DNA from: Pseudoneobacillus rhizosphaerae
Lineage (GTDB): Bacteria > Bacillota > Bacilli > Bacillales > Cytobacillaceae
Assembly: GCF_917563885.1 (NCBI RefSeq)
Contig: NZ_CAKJTG010000006.1
Span: 124,001-188,000 of the forward strand
Length of the DNA: 64,000 bases
Direction: 5' to 3'
This document shows, one piece after another, positions 19,301 to 27,998 of this stretch. The notes beneath the pieces were generated by a model. It worked only from the letters and a program-made list of their open reading frames with translations. It did no database searches and was not told where the DNA came from. The translations under genes and the position numbers were made by a program. The number at the start of each line of letters is the position of its first letter. Within the stretch, counting starts at the first letter, position 1.

Positions 19301-22300
19301 CCTGTAGAAGCAAATATGGGGCATTTTTTACAAACAGTGGTACTTCAACCAGGAGAAAACGAATTAAATATTGAGCTACTGCCCAGGAAAACGGCCACTC
19401 TAACCGGTCAAGTAACAGATCAAGCAGGAGTACCGGTATCGAAAGTAAGCGTTCAAGCCATGCAGTGGGTTGGAAATAAACAGGTAAGCAAAGAAACGCT
19501 TACAGATGAAAATGGTCGTTATTCACTAAACTTGATGGAAGGTGCCGCGACGGTATTTGCATTTTTACCAACAGTAGCTTCCACTAACTATGTTGAAGTT
19601 TTATTAGAAAATGGAAAAGCGAATCAGGCAAATGTAGCCTTTACCACTCCTTTACCTGGCTTACTTGAACTAGACATTTTTACAAAACATAAAGGCGGAG
19701 AGTGGACGAAATTAGAGTTGGATTGGCGCGTTTTAGTCCATTTTAGATTCCAAATTTCCCATCCTAGAAGAGACAATAACCCTGGTGGTTTGCTTTCTGT
19801 CTATACGGAACCAGGTGATGTGGTGAAGGTTTGTATCGATGGAGTGGAATCGAATCTTCCGAAGACTTGTGAAGAAACGACCATGAATCCAAGCAATCGT
19901 GGAAAAGTAGAATTACGATTGGAGCAAACCGGTTCTCAAGTAAAAGCGATGCTAGAAGGAAGTCCTAGCTGGCCTTCGTATCGCGGAAAATTGTATCTGA
20001 TTGATGAACAAGGTAAAAGAAGTACTGTTAGCGAGAGAACCTTTGGACCTGAGCTTTTGCTCGATATCCATCAACCCGGCAAGTACCAGTTGGAATTGAC
20101 AGCTTATGGGCATACTGCTTATCGTGAATTTGACATGGAAGCAGGCGAGGTAAAGGATCTAGGTACAATTAAATTGCTCGGGCCGGGAATTTATGGTGGT
20201 AAACCTGGAAATGTCGTATTGACTACCCTTTCAGAAGCATTACCTGGGGGCTTAGTGCAAATTCGTAATCACTACAGTAACTCAAGTACAAAAGAAACAA
20301 CCGATACACAGCTTATTCTTGAGATACCGGCAGGAACCACTCTTGTTGAGAATAGTATTTTAGTAGATGGAAAGCCAGTTAACGCTACAACAGTTGAAAG
20401 TAATAAGTTTGCTGTAACGGTCGGAACTGTTCCTTCAAAAGGGAGTGGCGTGGTCGCGTACCATCTTCGTCTTGACAAAGCATACGACCAACCGAATCTA
20501 TCTGTTATGCAAAGCATTCATTTCACCCATAATGGTTTGGCCGTACAGGAAAGGCTTGGTGGAGCTTCTGTAGAAGTAACTAGAATAAAACTAGAAGCAC
20601 CATTTGTTACGGGACGAAAGGATTTGACTATTAGTGGGATTGCGCCAGCAGGCAGCTTGGTGAATGTATATGACGAAGACCTATTTCTTGGGCAAACCAT
20701 TGCCAATCCTGCTGGAAGTTGGAAACAAACCATCAGGATAACCAATAGTGATAAGACATCCAAGCACTCGCTTCGGGCGGAAGCCATCAGGGGTGAAGAA
20801 TCTTGGTTAACAGAAATCGTACCGGTCACTTACGAGAATGATCACCCAGAAATTATCAATGTCCAAATGAGTCAAGGAGGAGAGAGAAGCGTTTCGTTTG
20901 ATCCAGGTCAGGGGGTAGCTAAATTCCCATATGTGTATGTACCTGGACATTCCTTCAATATCTCATTAAATTTCCAAGATGATTCAAGAGTGAGTGATGT
21001 AAAAGTCCATATTGGTAATGGGAAATCGTCAATGGGTAAAGGAGCTGCCGGATCGTATTCTGCTATTGTGAGTCCTTCAAAACCAGGACCGATTTATGTG
21101 TCGTACAATGTCCGGAAAAGTGTGAGCATTAGCGAGATACCAACCCAAGAGGAATATGAAAACCAAGTACCTGGCTTTCAACAGTTTGAAGTGACAACGA
21201 ATAATGTTTCTCAATCTGACACCGATCCTTATCATCTTAACACCGCAACCGAGGGCAAAATGAACATCCATGGACATCAAATTGGGATTGGTGTCAATAC
21301 ATCATTCCGAAGTGTTGAATACACATCAAGCCCTGTTGATGATAATTGGACTTCGAAAACGGGCTTGTCTGTTCATGGCTTTTCCTTAAATTATTCCATT
21401 TCAGGCGATACACTAAGCTATTCAATCTCTGCCTATATTCCTGAAAGTGAATTCCAAAATGCGGGGTCAGCAAATGTTATAAAGACGTTGATAAATGGAA
21501 AAGTGGACGGCACAAGAACCAATACAGTAGTTGCAGCTAAAGTCGGAAAATATATCAAGGTTGCCTATAACGGATATATGAAATATGTGAATGAGCATTT
21601 TAATCTTTGGGATGCTTTTGAGACATATAAAGATATTTCCGATCAAGTTGAAAGTAAAGATACACTTGATGATTTGGAGAAATTAATTGATTTAGCGGCT
21701 TTAAATTGTGACCCAGAAACGGCCCGTAAATATATCGATCGAGCTAACAGTATTGCCAATAAATTTATGGCTCAGGAAGTACTCAAATGGGCCATGACGA
21801 TTGGGGCTGCTGTGGCAGGACCGGCATCCTTTGGCGTTGGTACAATACTATTATTTGGTGCCTCCGAATTAATTGAAGCGGTCATGGATCGTGCCATTGA
21901 ACTGCAAATCGAGGATTTAAAGAAAGCTATATCAGAAGATGAAAAGTGTGAAAAAGAAGAAGAAGATCGCAAAAAAGTAGCCGACCCAATTTGGATTTAT
22001 GATCCAAGTGGATTTGTGTATGAAGTCGACGAATCCAATCGAATGGAAGGGGTAACAGCAACGGCAATGTTCTGGGATGAATCAGAGAAATCTTGGAAAC
22101 AATGGGATGCCGAGTGGTTTGGTCAAATCAACCCTCAAGTTACAGGACGCGATGGTAAATATGCCTGGGATGTGCCAGAAGGAAAATGGAAGGTCGTCTT
22201 TAGTAAGGATGGTTTTGGCACAGTTGAAAGTGACGAGCTAACAGTCCTTCCACCGCATACGGATGTGAATATAGGTATGACATCCTTACTGCCACCTGGA

Positions 22301-24298
22301 ATAATGGAAGTCATCGCTGCCCCAGGAGGCCATTTCATCGACCTGTTCTTTGACCGTCATGTGATAGTAGATGCGATTAATGACATGACTATTTCTGTCA
22401 AAAAATCTGGCCAGGAAGAGGCAATTGGGCTAGCTGAAATAAGTCCAGTGGATGCCGTTCTATTTAATCAAAAACAGGTTGCCAAACGATTCAGACTTAC
22501 CTTTACCGAAACCCTTGAGGTTGGCCATGAATATACGGTCAAGGCATCACAAGGAATTCCTAGTTATAATGAGATTCCGCTACGGGTAGATTTAGTTAAG
22601 AATGTTGTTATACCAGAACGTGATCAAGCGCCTGCAAAGGTTTCCAATGTTACCACGTTTGCAGGGATCCAAGAGATTTCAGTCAATTGGCAGGACCCTG
22701 AAGACTTAGATTTAGACCATCTTATCGTATCGTGGAGAAAAGAAGGTCAACAGGCATATTCGAATTCGCTAAAAGTAAGTAAAGGGGTTAGAAGTGTTCT
22801 ATTATCCACCCTAACAGCAGACACAGTCTATGATATTCGAATTGAAGCAGTGGATGAGGCTGGAAACATTTCAGAATCCAAGCAGAGAGTTTCAACCTTA
22901 GCTGCTGAACAGGAAATTGACTTAGTAGCACCTAATCCTGTAACAAATGCCTTGGTTAAAAATGAAGCTGCAAATCTAAAAGTGACCTGGAATGATCCAG
23001 AAGCGGATGATTTCGACCAAGTCGTTATCCGATGGAAGGAATCGGAACAGGAACGGGATTACACATCAGCAATGGTGCCGAAGGGAATAGAAGCCTATGT
23101 GATTACTGGTTTAAAATCCAATACGTCTTATGATATTACAGTCGGTAGCTTGGACACAGTTGGAAATGAGTCAGATGGATGGTTCACGTCGGTAAAAACA
23201 TCCGCCAACAACAATCCTGGTCCGGTTACGCCACCACCTGTAGATCCACCACCAGGAGGAGGCCCTAAACCTGAAGATCCGATAGAGCCACCTGAACCTC
23301 AGGAACCAGACGTAAATAAAACAACCGTTGCCGTCACAGAGCAGGGTGGAAGCTTCAAGGTATTCGATCAACAATTTGCTTTCAACATTCAGCCAAAAGC
23401 ATTTGATAAAGAAATCGAGCTGATGATTGAAAAAAATCATAGTCCACTTACCTTACCTAGTGAAAAATATCGACAACTGTCTCCTGCATATTCGATTTTA
23501 GGAGAAGGTAAGCTTGGATTCAAAAAACCACTGACGATTGGGATTCAATATAATTCCTCAGTGTTACAAAGCGCCGATAATCGCAAGCTAGGAATCTATC
23601 GTCAAGATGACTTTGATCCGAAGAAGTGGATCTATGTTGGTGGCGTCGTGGATATTTCTAAGCAGCTAGTCTACACGAATATTGACCAATGGGGGAAATA
23701 TGCTGTTCTTGTATATCAACACAGTTTCGCCGATATGGTAAATAACTGGAGTAGACCTGAGGTCGAAGTATTAGTCAGCCGTCATTTTGTAAGTGGGGTC
23801 ACTCCTGAAGCATTCAAACCGAATCAGGCCATTACAAGAGCGCAATTTACCAAACTAATCGTGAACTTTGCGATTGCATCAGGAATAGATTATCCAAAAC
23901 ATGAAGCGATAAACTTTACGGATGTACCGAAAAATGCTTGGTATAAAGACCATTTAGATCAAGCGGTCAAGTTAGGTTTAGTAAAGGGTTCTGAAGGAAA
24001 GTTTATGCCAAATGCCCCAATTACACGCGAACAAATGGTTACGATGATTTTTAGAGCCTTACAGGTTGACCCTAGTAATCTCGCTGATGAAAAGCTATTA
24101 GAACCTTATAAAGACTACACTAAAGTAGGGGACTGGGCTCAATCGGCATTTGCCTACGCAATCAAGCATGACATAATCAAAGGGAATGCTGATTTCCAAT
24201 TAAAGCCAAAGGATTTCACGACCCGTGCTCAAGCAGCTGTTGTATTCTTAAGGTTGATGGATCATATTGGATTATTGACTGGAAAATCACCGTTTTAG
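13313..24298 (+). CDS. Giant secreted S8 peptidase with propellers, FN3 and SLH domains
   Basis: The 3661-residue protein begins with a signal peptide ('FLAVMIVVGTFVPSVYA'). An I9-like propeptide comes next (about 85-150), then a subtilisin domain (about 160-455) with D201, H236 ('GHGTHVAG') and S408 ('GTSVATP'). The oxyanion Asn position is D340 ('AAAGDDG'). Then follow FN3 (459-550), a TolB/PD40-type propeller (558-950), two FN3 (960-1148), a second propeller (1150-1556, 'SGDGRYVAFES'-like repeats) and two FN3 (1559-1746). A carboxypeptidase-regulatory-like fold lies at 2022-2086 and a helical, partly hydrophobic stretch at 2747-2890. Two more FN3 (3104-3297), a Pro-rich linker (3298-3333) and three SLH domains (3470-3660) complete it. 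The SLH domains imply non-covalent anchoring to wall polysaccharide. The ribosome site is unclear: AAAGG directly abuts the ATG. Confidence 0.9.
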   Translation: MVKRIFHSFLAVMIVVGTFVPSVYANSDSQQNLNFSPDLMDILGNELADVNQQELQTTTETVQLGQVGVKPMTSQVQEVKNYNEVIIQFKDTATNEQKKKTIKEIQGKIIAERDGKVLVELSVPTRWQDIMADLTSNELVQFAEPNVVLKTQGAPPNDPDYTSQWGLTAIEAEAAWDTINNLTYGASPPVEPSPIVVAVIDSGVDHAHPELTGRLFPGFNTITGADESDYTDSTGHGTHVAGVISALSNNELGVSGAAGIFPVKILPIKAFDESSQGSTFDITNAINRAAEWVGPNGEKVKVMNLSFGFRDWQYGENYSLVDAIMNAQSQGIFIVAAAGDDGIPVQGGMDGPPPFYPAHFGGVISVGAVNENFEISGSSNPGATVVVPGENIYSTLPTGAYGSKSGTSVATPYVSAAVALQLMVNPQLTSEQVKHSIVSGLIEQNWSMHRSLLTSLPGSDSNPPVWSEGSVLSANVEVDQLTLQWSQASGETGEINYRVYQNGIALPGTQESPFQITGLTPNTEYTFKVEATDIWGNETTNGPSITVQTNPIGEAFEKITKAKGGGLTNGDSIFGSTSENGRYVVYSSKATNLVEGDTNRFSDIFIFDRQKNETKRISQSVDGQQANGDNYAPIISMDGGYILFTSKATNLTNETDLNGNREDLFLYDHNSGSIDKVADDVSAISVYTYLRSDRPYAMSANGRYITFASNATNGDKTDSNGTWDVFIKDRWNHTTKRLTNRLNQNRNNLPTGVAMTPDGRFVAYTTEDSKDILNAYLYDSQTGATEELSVEIGVEQTYMDSYSPTISADGRFVAFTSYSNQLVPNDESWNLDVFVRDRLEQKTELISKTITGEPSDDYNEAPWISANGRHVVFHSYDDLDPRADRTIQVYIHDRQTDKTELLSKSPFGYPGGSDSWIPFITQNGRYVVFESYATNLTNPEHEDGYSNIYFKQINTSNLPEPKWGEPAELVATQIGANYVHITWHDNSQTEENLYYKVSIGDQLMDIVQGKSYLVKNLSPASSYTLNVQVGDDSLNWSESLSLEISTLPTRETTAPGAILNPVMEPSFGKLSVSWKDPTDIDYIGAKVLWRKMGTTTFRETKVISQGAEETEIFGLMNSTLYEIVFVSIDADGNETESPVYSVRTPTGPQTTRISISDDYLDADGSSEELDISNDGRYIVFSSAANNLVGNDLNNDYLDIFLYDRMTETIQLISRTVDGHPANSGSHHPQISGNGRFIVYHSFATNLTSTDDTDHYADVFLYDRDSDEDGKFDEPNGTTIKEITVKGMFGNSSMASINHDGSVITFESSASNLVPEDTWESDVYVYHTSLDKISKLELADGTVPNKQSNGPKISGNGDYIAFMSGADNLDANDLNDRTDIYLYQISTKKMKRLSAFPDEGERNTEAFWPSISDDGRYIAYHYRNYSKGTGYLVYLHDRDNENPTDANKLISVTLTGEEAGESVFPAVSGDGRYVAFESSSNLLVQGDENNSDDIFIYDRTNGSIRLVSQTFNGMEGAGGSEYPAINGDGTIIGYSSYSDQLVTDDFNNWKDIFVSTILEPTVPTWPNGSKLSVIDKGETYVTLSWTPANDQQGISSYKIYYGDNQSKIVSGMTTSVKINDLEPGKRYTFSIQAGNSFDLWTEDGPTIEVTTLEETNLADLTLEAQGNARIKLTWERANPAQQITSFEIYRRTGEEPAKLVATVNDPTVNTYTDQVDYLTSYTYYVMSMDASSEKKIYTVEKSIVSTGITMNSIRYTTPLSFNRYALMGESLSIVAVGDKGLTVNGVIQYETTDGKQQEAGVDLTETVPGNYVGNLLIPEKAVQIKSIIGIASKNGVETQITGSQNLLFVGGNLTFEVTTEAGQLPQGSYLSISSPGKKIYTGQELNGSGSYTFTGLPASDDYDYQITSPNGIKLEILDKKLISIKYGEATKQETLVRILASLRGKITFHDESVKSDSLVMITQEGRHVLSRTITINSNQEFTVPGLKTGDELKIEVRPVEANMGHFLQTVVLQPGENELNIELLPRKTATLTGQVTDQAGVPVSKVSVQAMQWVGNKQVSKETLTDENGRYSLNLMEGAATVFAFLPTVASTNYVEVLLENGKANQANVAFTTPLPGLLELDIFTKHKGGEWTKLELDWRVLVHFRFQISHPRRDNNPGGLLSVYTEPGDVVKVCIDGVESNLPKTCEETTMNPSNRGKVELRLEQTGSQVKAMLEGSPSWPSYRGKLYLIDEQGKRSTVSERTFGPELLLDIHQPGKYQLELTAYGHTAYREFDMEAGEVKDLGTIKLLGPGIYGGKPGNVVLTTLSEALPGGLVQIRNHYSNSSTKETTDTQLILEIPAGTTLVENSILVDGKPVNATTVESNKFAVTVGTVPSKGSGVVAYHLRLDKAYDQPNLSVMQSIHFTHNGLAVQERLGGASVEVTRIKLEAPFVTGRKDLTISGIAPAGSLVNVYDEDLFLGQTIANPAGSWKQTIRITNSDKTSKHSLRAEAIRGEESWLTEIVPVTYENDHPEIINVQMSQGGERSVSFDPGQGVAKFPYVYVPGHSFNISLNFQDDSRVSDVKVHIGNGKSSMGKGAAGSYSAIVSPSKPGPIYVSYNVRKSVSISEIPTQEEYENQVPGFQQFEVTTNNVSQSDTDPYHLNTATEGKMNIHGHQIGIGVNTSFRSVEYTSSPVDDNWTSKTGLSVHGFSLNYSISGDTLSYSISAYIPESEFQNAGSANVIKTLINGKVDGTRTNTVVAAKVGKYIKVAYNGYMKYVNEHFNLWDAFETYKDISDQVESKDTLDDLEKLIDLAALNCDPETARKYIDRANSIANKFMAQEVLKWAMTIGAAVAGPASFGVGTILLFGASELIEAVMDRAIELQIEDLKKAISEDEKCEKEEEDRKKVADPIWIYDPSGFVYEVDESNRMEGVTATAMFWDESEKSWKQWDAEWFGQINPQVTGRDGKYAWDVPEGKWKVVFSKDGFGTVESDELTVLPPHTDVNIGMTSLLPPGIMEVIAAPGGHFIDLFFDRHVIVDAINDMTISVKKSGQEEAIGLAEISPVDAVLFNQKQVAKRFRLTFTETLEVGHEYTVKASQGIPSYNEIPLRVDLVKNVVIPERDQAPAKVSNVTTFAGIQEISVNWQDPEDLDLDHLIVSWRKEGQQAYSNSLKVSKGVRSVLLSTLTADTVYDIRIEAVDEAGNISESKQRVSTLAAEQEIDLVAPNPVTNALVKNEAANLKVTWNDPEADDFDQVVIRWKESEQERDYTSAMVPKGIEAYVITGLKSNTSYDITVGSLDTVGNESDGWFTSVKTSANNNPGPVTPPPVDPPPGGGPKPEDPIEPPEPQEPDVNKTTVAVTEQGGSFKVFDQQFAFNIQPKAFDKEIELMIEKNHSPLTLPSEKYRQLSPAYSILGEGKLGFKKPLTIGIQYNSSVLQSADNRKLGIYRQDDFDPKKWIYVGGVVDISKQLVYTNIDQWGKYAVLVYQHSFADMVNNWSRPEVEVLVSRHFVSGVTPEAFKPNQAITRAQFTKLIVNFAIASGIDYPKHEAINFTDVPKNAWYKDHLDQAVKLGLVKGSEGKFMPNAPITREQMVTMIFRALQVDPSNLADEKLLEPYKDYTKVGDWAQSAFAYAIKHDIIKGNADFQLKPKDFTTRAQAAVVFLRLMDHIGLLTGKSPF

Positions 24299-24310
24299 TA
24301 TTTAATAAAA

Positions 24311-24352
24311 GGAGCTTAGACTTTTTATTTGAAGTCTGAGCTTCTTTTTTTT
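24311..24352 (+). terminator. Terminator of the giant gene
   Basis: GGAGCTTAGACTT pairs with AAGTCTGAGCTTC (two G-U pairs) and is followed by eight T. It starts 13 bp after the stop. Confidence 0.9.
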
Positions 24353-24475
24353 AGAGTAAAAAATGTTAGATTAAAAATGGAGCTGTATATAACTCCATTT
24401 TTATTATTTAATTGCACTATAAAAGTGTATAAAAGTTTGATTTGTGAATATTTATACGCTTGGGATTTGAGGTCA

Positions 24476-24512
24476 TTATGGAAGTAACGGGCAGGTTAGT
24501 TGCATAAAGAAA
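24476..24512 (+). repeat. Repeat family, short fused form
   Basis: The left box 'TTATGGAAGTAACGGG' runs directly into the right box 'CAGGTTAGTTGCATAA' with no hairpin between. It is the first member of the repeat family and lies about 180 bp after the giant gene. The stretch 24353-24612 holds no gene that I can see. Confidence 0.6.
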
Positions 24513-24627
24513 CAAAAAAGTTAGCATTAAATTTTTCCTTTGCGATACTTTTTATTTCACTAGAGGAGTTTCAATCCATTTTATAGAATTGTTTCAGTAA
24601 TAATAAATAGTAATGGTGGGAGTGTCC

Positions 24628-26091
24628 TTGATAAAAGAAGAAATATACTTTTCTATTGGCTTTGAAGGTGTAAATTTTGGAGACGATGAGGAAGTAGCAA
24701 GACGTAATCAATTTGTAAATGAATTTACAGCGCCTTTTAAAATAAAATGTGGATTTGCAGGAAGTGGTAGTATTAATTTTAATCATCCAAAAATAGATCA
24801 ATTTTTAGATTCTCTAGAAGATTATGCCCGAAAAAACAATAGTGTGTTTGATCATAATTGTGGATATTATCAAAAGTTTTATGGGGAATCAGACTGGTAT
24901 AAATACCTTCCAATAAATACGATAGAGACTACAGAATATCAAGGTAGTTTAATGAGTATAAAAGGAGCATACATCCCTCCAAATGTTAATATCGGTATTG
25001 GATTTGCAGCAAGACCTTTTGTTTCGGAAAAATTCAAGAGAGTTGTAGAAGAACATAAGCTAACAGGACTTGAATTTTTATGGTGTAAGGATATAGGGAG
25101 ATATGCACCACCTCAGCAATGGTACATGCCTGTTGTATTGAATTTTATAGGTAGAGGAATTGATTCTCCTTGGGTAGATGGAAAATTGATTGAAGAATAT
25201 TTAAATCATAGAGAATTAGGTAGAATCGCTGTTAGTAGGTTTAAAGCTGATTGCATAGACAAGAATATAGAATTACCATCTAGACTAAAAAAATACCTTG
25301 GTATGTGTATTTCCAGTGAATTTCTAATAGATTTTAATGAGGGTTTTTTGAGAGATTATCTACCTAAAACTGATTTTGCTTTTGGTTATTTTCCAGGATG
25401 GCAAGGGTTTTATATAAGTAAAAAAGCAAAAGAGATTCTTGAAGATCACCATTTTATTGGTAAAAATGATTTCCTTGAACCTGTTTTTATACATGATGAG
25501 TTATCGTATAATTCAATTCAACTAGATGGAAAAGAACCAAAACCCAATTATTATTATGGACGTAAAATAGAAATTGGAAATATGGCCTTCGAAGAATTGA
25601 AATTATTACATCAAAAAGCAAAGGAAGAATATGATGAAAATCCTAAACCATATAAAGAAGTTACATTTAAAGAAGCGTTAAAGATAGTTAATAAAGAGAA
25701 AAGGATTAGACCAAATGATTTTAATAAAAGACTTAGTTCTAAAGAGATGAAAGATAGTAGAATAAATCTCCCTTCTAATTGGATTGAATTATTAAAAAAG
25801 ATAAATGGTGGTTACCTGAACGTTGAGTGTGAAATTTTACCTCTAAAAGAAATTGAAACATTTAGCAATGAAAAACAAATTGTTGGATTGGAATTTAATG
25901 AGGATTATCCTCAAAATAGAATCTCAATTGCAAAACGTGCGGATGGAGATTGGTATGATCTAGTTTTGACTAAGGACTCTAGTACGGATTGCCCGGTTGT
26001 ACAAATTTCTCTAGAGGGTGGAGATATTCTTCGAGAATGGAAAAGTATTGCATCATTTGTTTACGATATGATACTTGATAATAATGATTAA
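24628..26091 (+). CDS. SUKH/SMI1-KNR4-domain protein, immunity-like
   Basis: The C-terminal third (about 350-485) looks like a SUKH (SMI1/KNR4) domain: 'LPSNWIELLKKINGGYLN', a central acidic stretch, 'DWYDLVLTKDS' and a final 'ILREWKSIASFVYDMI'. The first 330 residues are a separate unrecognised domain. SUKH proteins often act as immunity proteins against contact-delivered toxins, but no toxin gene is adjacent. TTG at 24628 has GGGAG 5 nt upstream; an ATG at 24613 is an alternative without a ribosome site. Base composition is clearly more AT-rich than the eut genes, fitting acquired DNA. Confidence 0.65.
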   Translation: MIKEEIYFSIGFEGVNFGDDEEVARRNQFVNEFTAPFKIKCGFAGSGSINFNHPKIDQFLDSLEDYARKNNSVFDHNCGYYQKFYGESDWYKYLPINTIETTEYQGSLMSIKGAYIPPNVNIGIGFAARPFVSEKFKRVVEEHKLTGLEFLWCKDIGRYAPPQQWYMPVVLNFIGRGIDSPWVDGKLIEEYLNHRELGRIAVSRFKADCIDKNIELPSRLKKYLGMCISSEFLIDFNEGFLRDYLPKTDFAFGYFPGWQGFYISKKAKEILEDHHFIGKNDFLEPVFIHDELSYNSIQLDGKEPKPNYYYGRKIEIGNMAFEELKLLHQKAKEEYDENPKPYKEVTFKEALKIVNKEKRIRPNDFNKRLSSKEMKDSRINLPSNWIELLKKINGGYLNVECEILPLKEIETFSNEKQIVGLEFNEDYPQNRISIAKRADGDWYDLVLTKDSSTDCPVVQISLEGGDILREWKSIASFVYDMILDNND

Positions 26092-26143
26092 TTACAATTT
26101 GAAATATTTCAGTTCTTTTTCCTTATTAAAGGATTAAGCAAGT

Positions 26144-26241
26144 AGAACTAACGGGTAGCTATTGTAGCTTAAGCTACTGATTCAGAAAGCCGAAAATATA
26201 CGAGTTTTTATTCATTATAACTCATTTTCTCGTTTTTTTTG
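26144..26241 (+). repeat. Array repeat copy 1 with terminator hairpin
   Basis: It has left box 'AACTAACGGG', then 'AAGCCGAAAATATACGAG', the loop 'TTATTCAT', the complementary arm and eight T. It begins about 50 bp after the SUKH gene. Confidence 0.75.
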
Positions 26242-26358
26242 AACTTGATCCAGTAGAGAGTAGGTTAGCAAGAGGATTTAAATGTAAAGATGGAGAATGT
26301 CTATATAATTGGAATATGTATCTAATCCATAATAAAAGATATTGTAGGTGTGGATAAA

Positions 26359-26883
26359 ATGATCCCTAAAAAACACTTTATTATATTAATAGTTCTAAGC
26401 CTCTTGGTGATTGTCACTATTTTCTGGACTTTAAGACCACAATTATCTGATAAAGGAGCTGTACTAAGTCAAGAAAAAATAGAAACAGATATTATTTTAC
26501 TAACAAAAGAAAATCTTAGAAAAGTAATGATTAGAGTGGTTAACAACGGTGATTATCAGGAGTATACAGTAAAAGAAAATGGAGTTATTGATAATAATAG
26601 TAAAGTTATTCAAGTAATTGCTAAGAGTGAGAAATCTCCTTATCCTGAAGGTCTGGAGTTTAAAGAGGCTGTTAGAATTTTATACTTTTTGAATGAAAGG
26701 AAGCCATCTTATAAGATAGCAGGTATTTTAACTGATATTGTACCCAGTGGTGGCTTTAGTTATAATCGTGTTGCCTTTATTTCAAATAAAGAATTTTTGG
26801 AAAAATTAAATGCAAATAAGGATATTACTGATGTGGAACAGTTGATTGAAATTATTAGTATTAACTTTATGAAAAAAGAATAA
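26359..26883 (+). CDS. Membrane-anchored protein, unknown
   Basis: About 174 residues with one N-terminal membrane segment ('FIILIVLSLLVIVTIFW') and an extracytoplasmic remainder of mixed alpha/beta character. No family was recognised. ATG 26359 is 8 nt after AGGTG; a GTG 9 bp upstream is less likely. It forms a single-gene unit between repeat copies 1 and 2. Confidence 0.7.
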   Translation: MIPKKHFIILIVLSLLVIVTIFWTLRPQLSDKGAVLSQEKIETDIILLTKENLRKVMIRVVNNGDYQEYTVKENGVIDNNSKVIQVIAKSEKSPYPEGLEFKEAVRILYFLNERKPSYKIAGILTDIVPSGGFSYNRVAFISNKEFLEKLNANKDITDVEQLIEIISINFMKKE

Positions 26884-26913
26884 AATTCTAATTTTTTTAG
26901 TGAATCGTGCAGT

Positions 26914-27052
26914 TCTTATGGAAGTAACGGGAGCTTTTATTCCATAACTAAATATCTGAAGTGGTCCAAAATATGCAGTTCATTCATAACCTTGCATATT
27001 TTGGACTCTTTACGCTTGTAATGATAGTAAAGAAGCAGGTTACTTCCAGAAG
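26914..27052 (+). repeat. Array repeat copy 2 with terminator and right box
   Basis: It shows the full layout: 'TTATGGAAGTAACGGGAGC', a return arm TTCCATAA, hairpin GTCCAAAATATGC/GCATATTTTGGAC, then a right box GCAGGTTACTT at about 27034. It begins 31 bp after the stop at 26883. Confidence 0.85.
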
Positions 27053-27156
27053 AAAAATCATAAAAAGAAGGATTTTCAATACTTTTACAGAATATACCAT
27101 TGACACCATTTTGCGAGTGCAGAATAAAATTAATGATTTTTTTGGAGGTCAACAAT

Positions 27157-27639
27157 ATGGCAATGCCAACGCATATAGTAGCAGTAGGCGGTATAGTAGA
27201 AAATGAAAATGGGGAAATCCTTTTAGTCAAAACGCGTAATGGTGGATAGGTCTTTCCTGGCGGGCAAGTGGAGGTCGGAGAGAATTTAGAAGATGCATTA
27301 ACCAGAGAGATAAAAGAGGAAAGCGGAATAGACATTACTGTATCTAGTTTGATCGGTGTTTATTCTAATACAGGAATTCACAAGTGGTATGATGGAGTAA
27401 CGGATGTACCTACAAAATTAATGTTAGATTTTGTATGCAAACCTCTAGGCGGAGAATTGGCTATTTCGGATGAAACTTCAGAAAGTAAGTGGGTTGAAAA
27501 AGAAAAAGTGCTCAATCTAGTTACTGCTCCAGCAATCATTACCCGTTATCAAGCTTATTTAGATTTTGATGGAAATGTTAATTATTCGGAATATGTAACC
27601 AAACCTCAATTTGAAGTTAAGCTAAACAGGAATATATAA
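27157..27639 (+). pseudogene. Nudix hydrolase with a nonsense codon
   Basis: From ATG 27157 (GGAGG site at about 27144) the frame reads a Nudix protein of about 160 residues, but codon 31 is TAG (27247-27249) where relatives have Trp in 'NGGWVFPGG'. Downstream the Nudix box is intact ('GGQVEVGENLEDALTREI' then 'KEESGI'). A single TGG to TAG change explains it. Translation may restart from GTG 27268, but that product would lack the first strand of the fold. Confidence 0.85.
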
Positions 27640-27644
27640 GAACT

Positions 27645-27747
27645 CTTATGTAACAAACGTAAGGCTTTTTTTCCATAACAATTGATCATATAGAGTCCAA
27701 AACATGCAGGATCTTATTCATATCCAAGGCGTATTTTGGGCTTTTTT
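27645..27747 (+). repeat. Array repeat copy 3
   Basis: It starts 6 bp after the Nudix stop. The hairpin GTCCAAAACATGC/GCGTATTTTGGGC is followed by TTTTTT. The next 250 bases (27748-27998) hold no gene I can recognise. Confidence 0.85.
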
Positions 27748-27998
27748 GATGTTAACTTTTATAACATATTTCCAATAGAAGGAAAAACCCCTTTAATGTT
27801 GAATATACTTTAATGCTGAGTGAACTATCTCGAATTAATTCTTATGTTAGGTAGAATACCAGATCTGCCTTAGCAGGCTGGTTATATTTTGTCATTCTAC
27901 TTAGGTCATTTTAGATGATGAGCGGTAATAAGAGTTACTTAGATTAAGTAGCTTTAGATTGGCAGAAGGCTCATAAATTTCATTGAAAGAAGGAACCC

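Noticed and set aside
15308-23440. Long open frames on the reverse strand of the giant gene
   Set aside because: They have no ribosome sites or recognisable proteins and are explained by the codon structure of the forward gene.
27247-27249. Pyrrolysine or programmed read-through at the Nudix TAG
   Set aside because: The position is a conserved Trp in relatives, nothing suggests a pyl system, and nearby genes also show decay.
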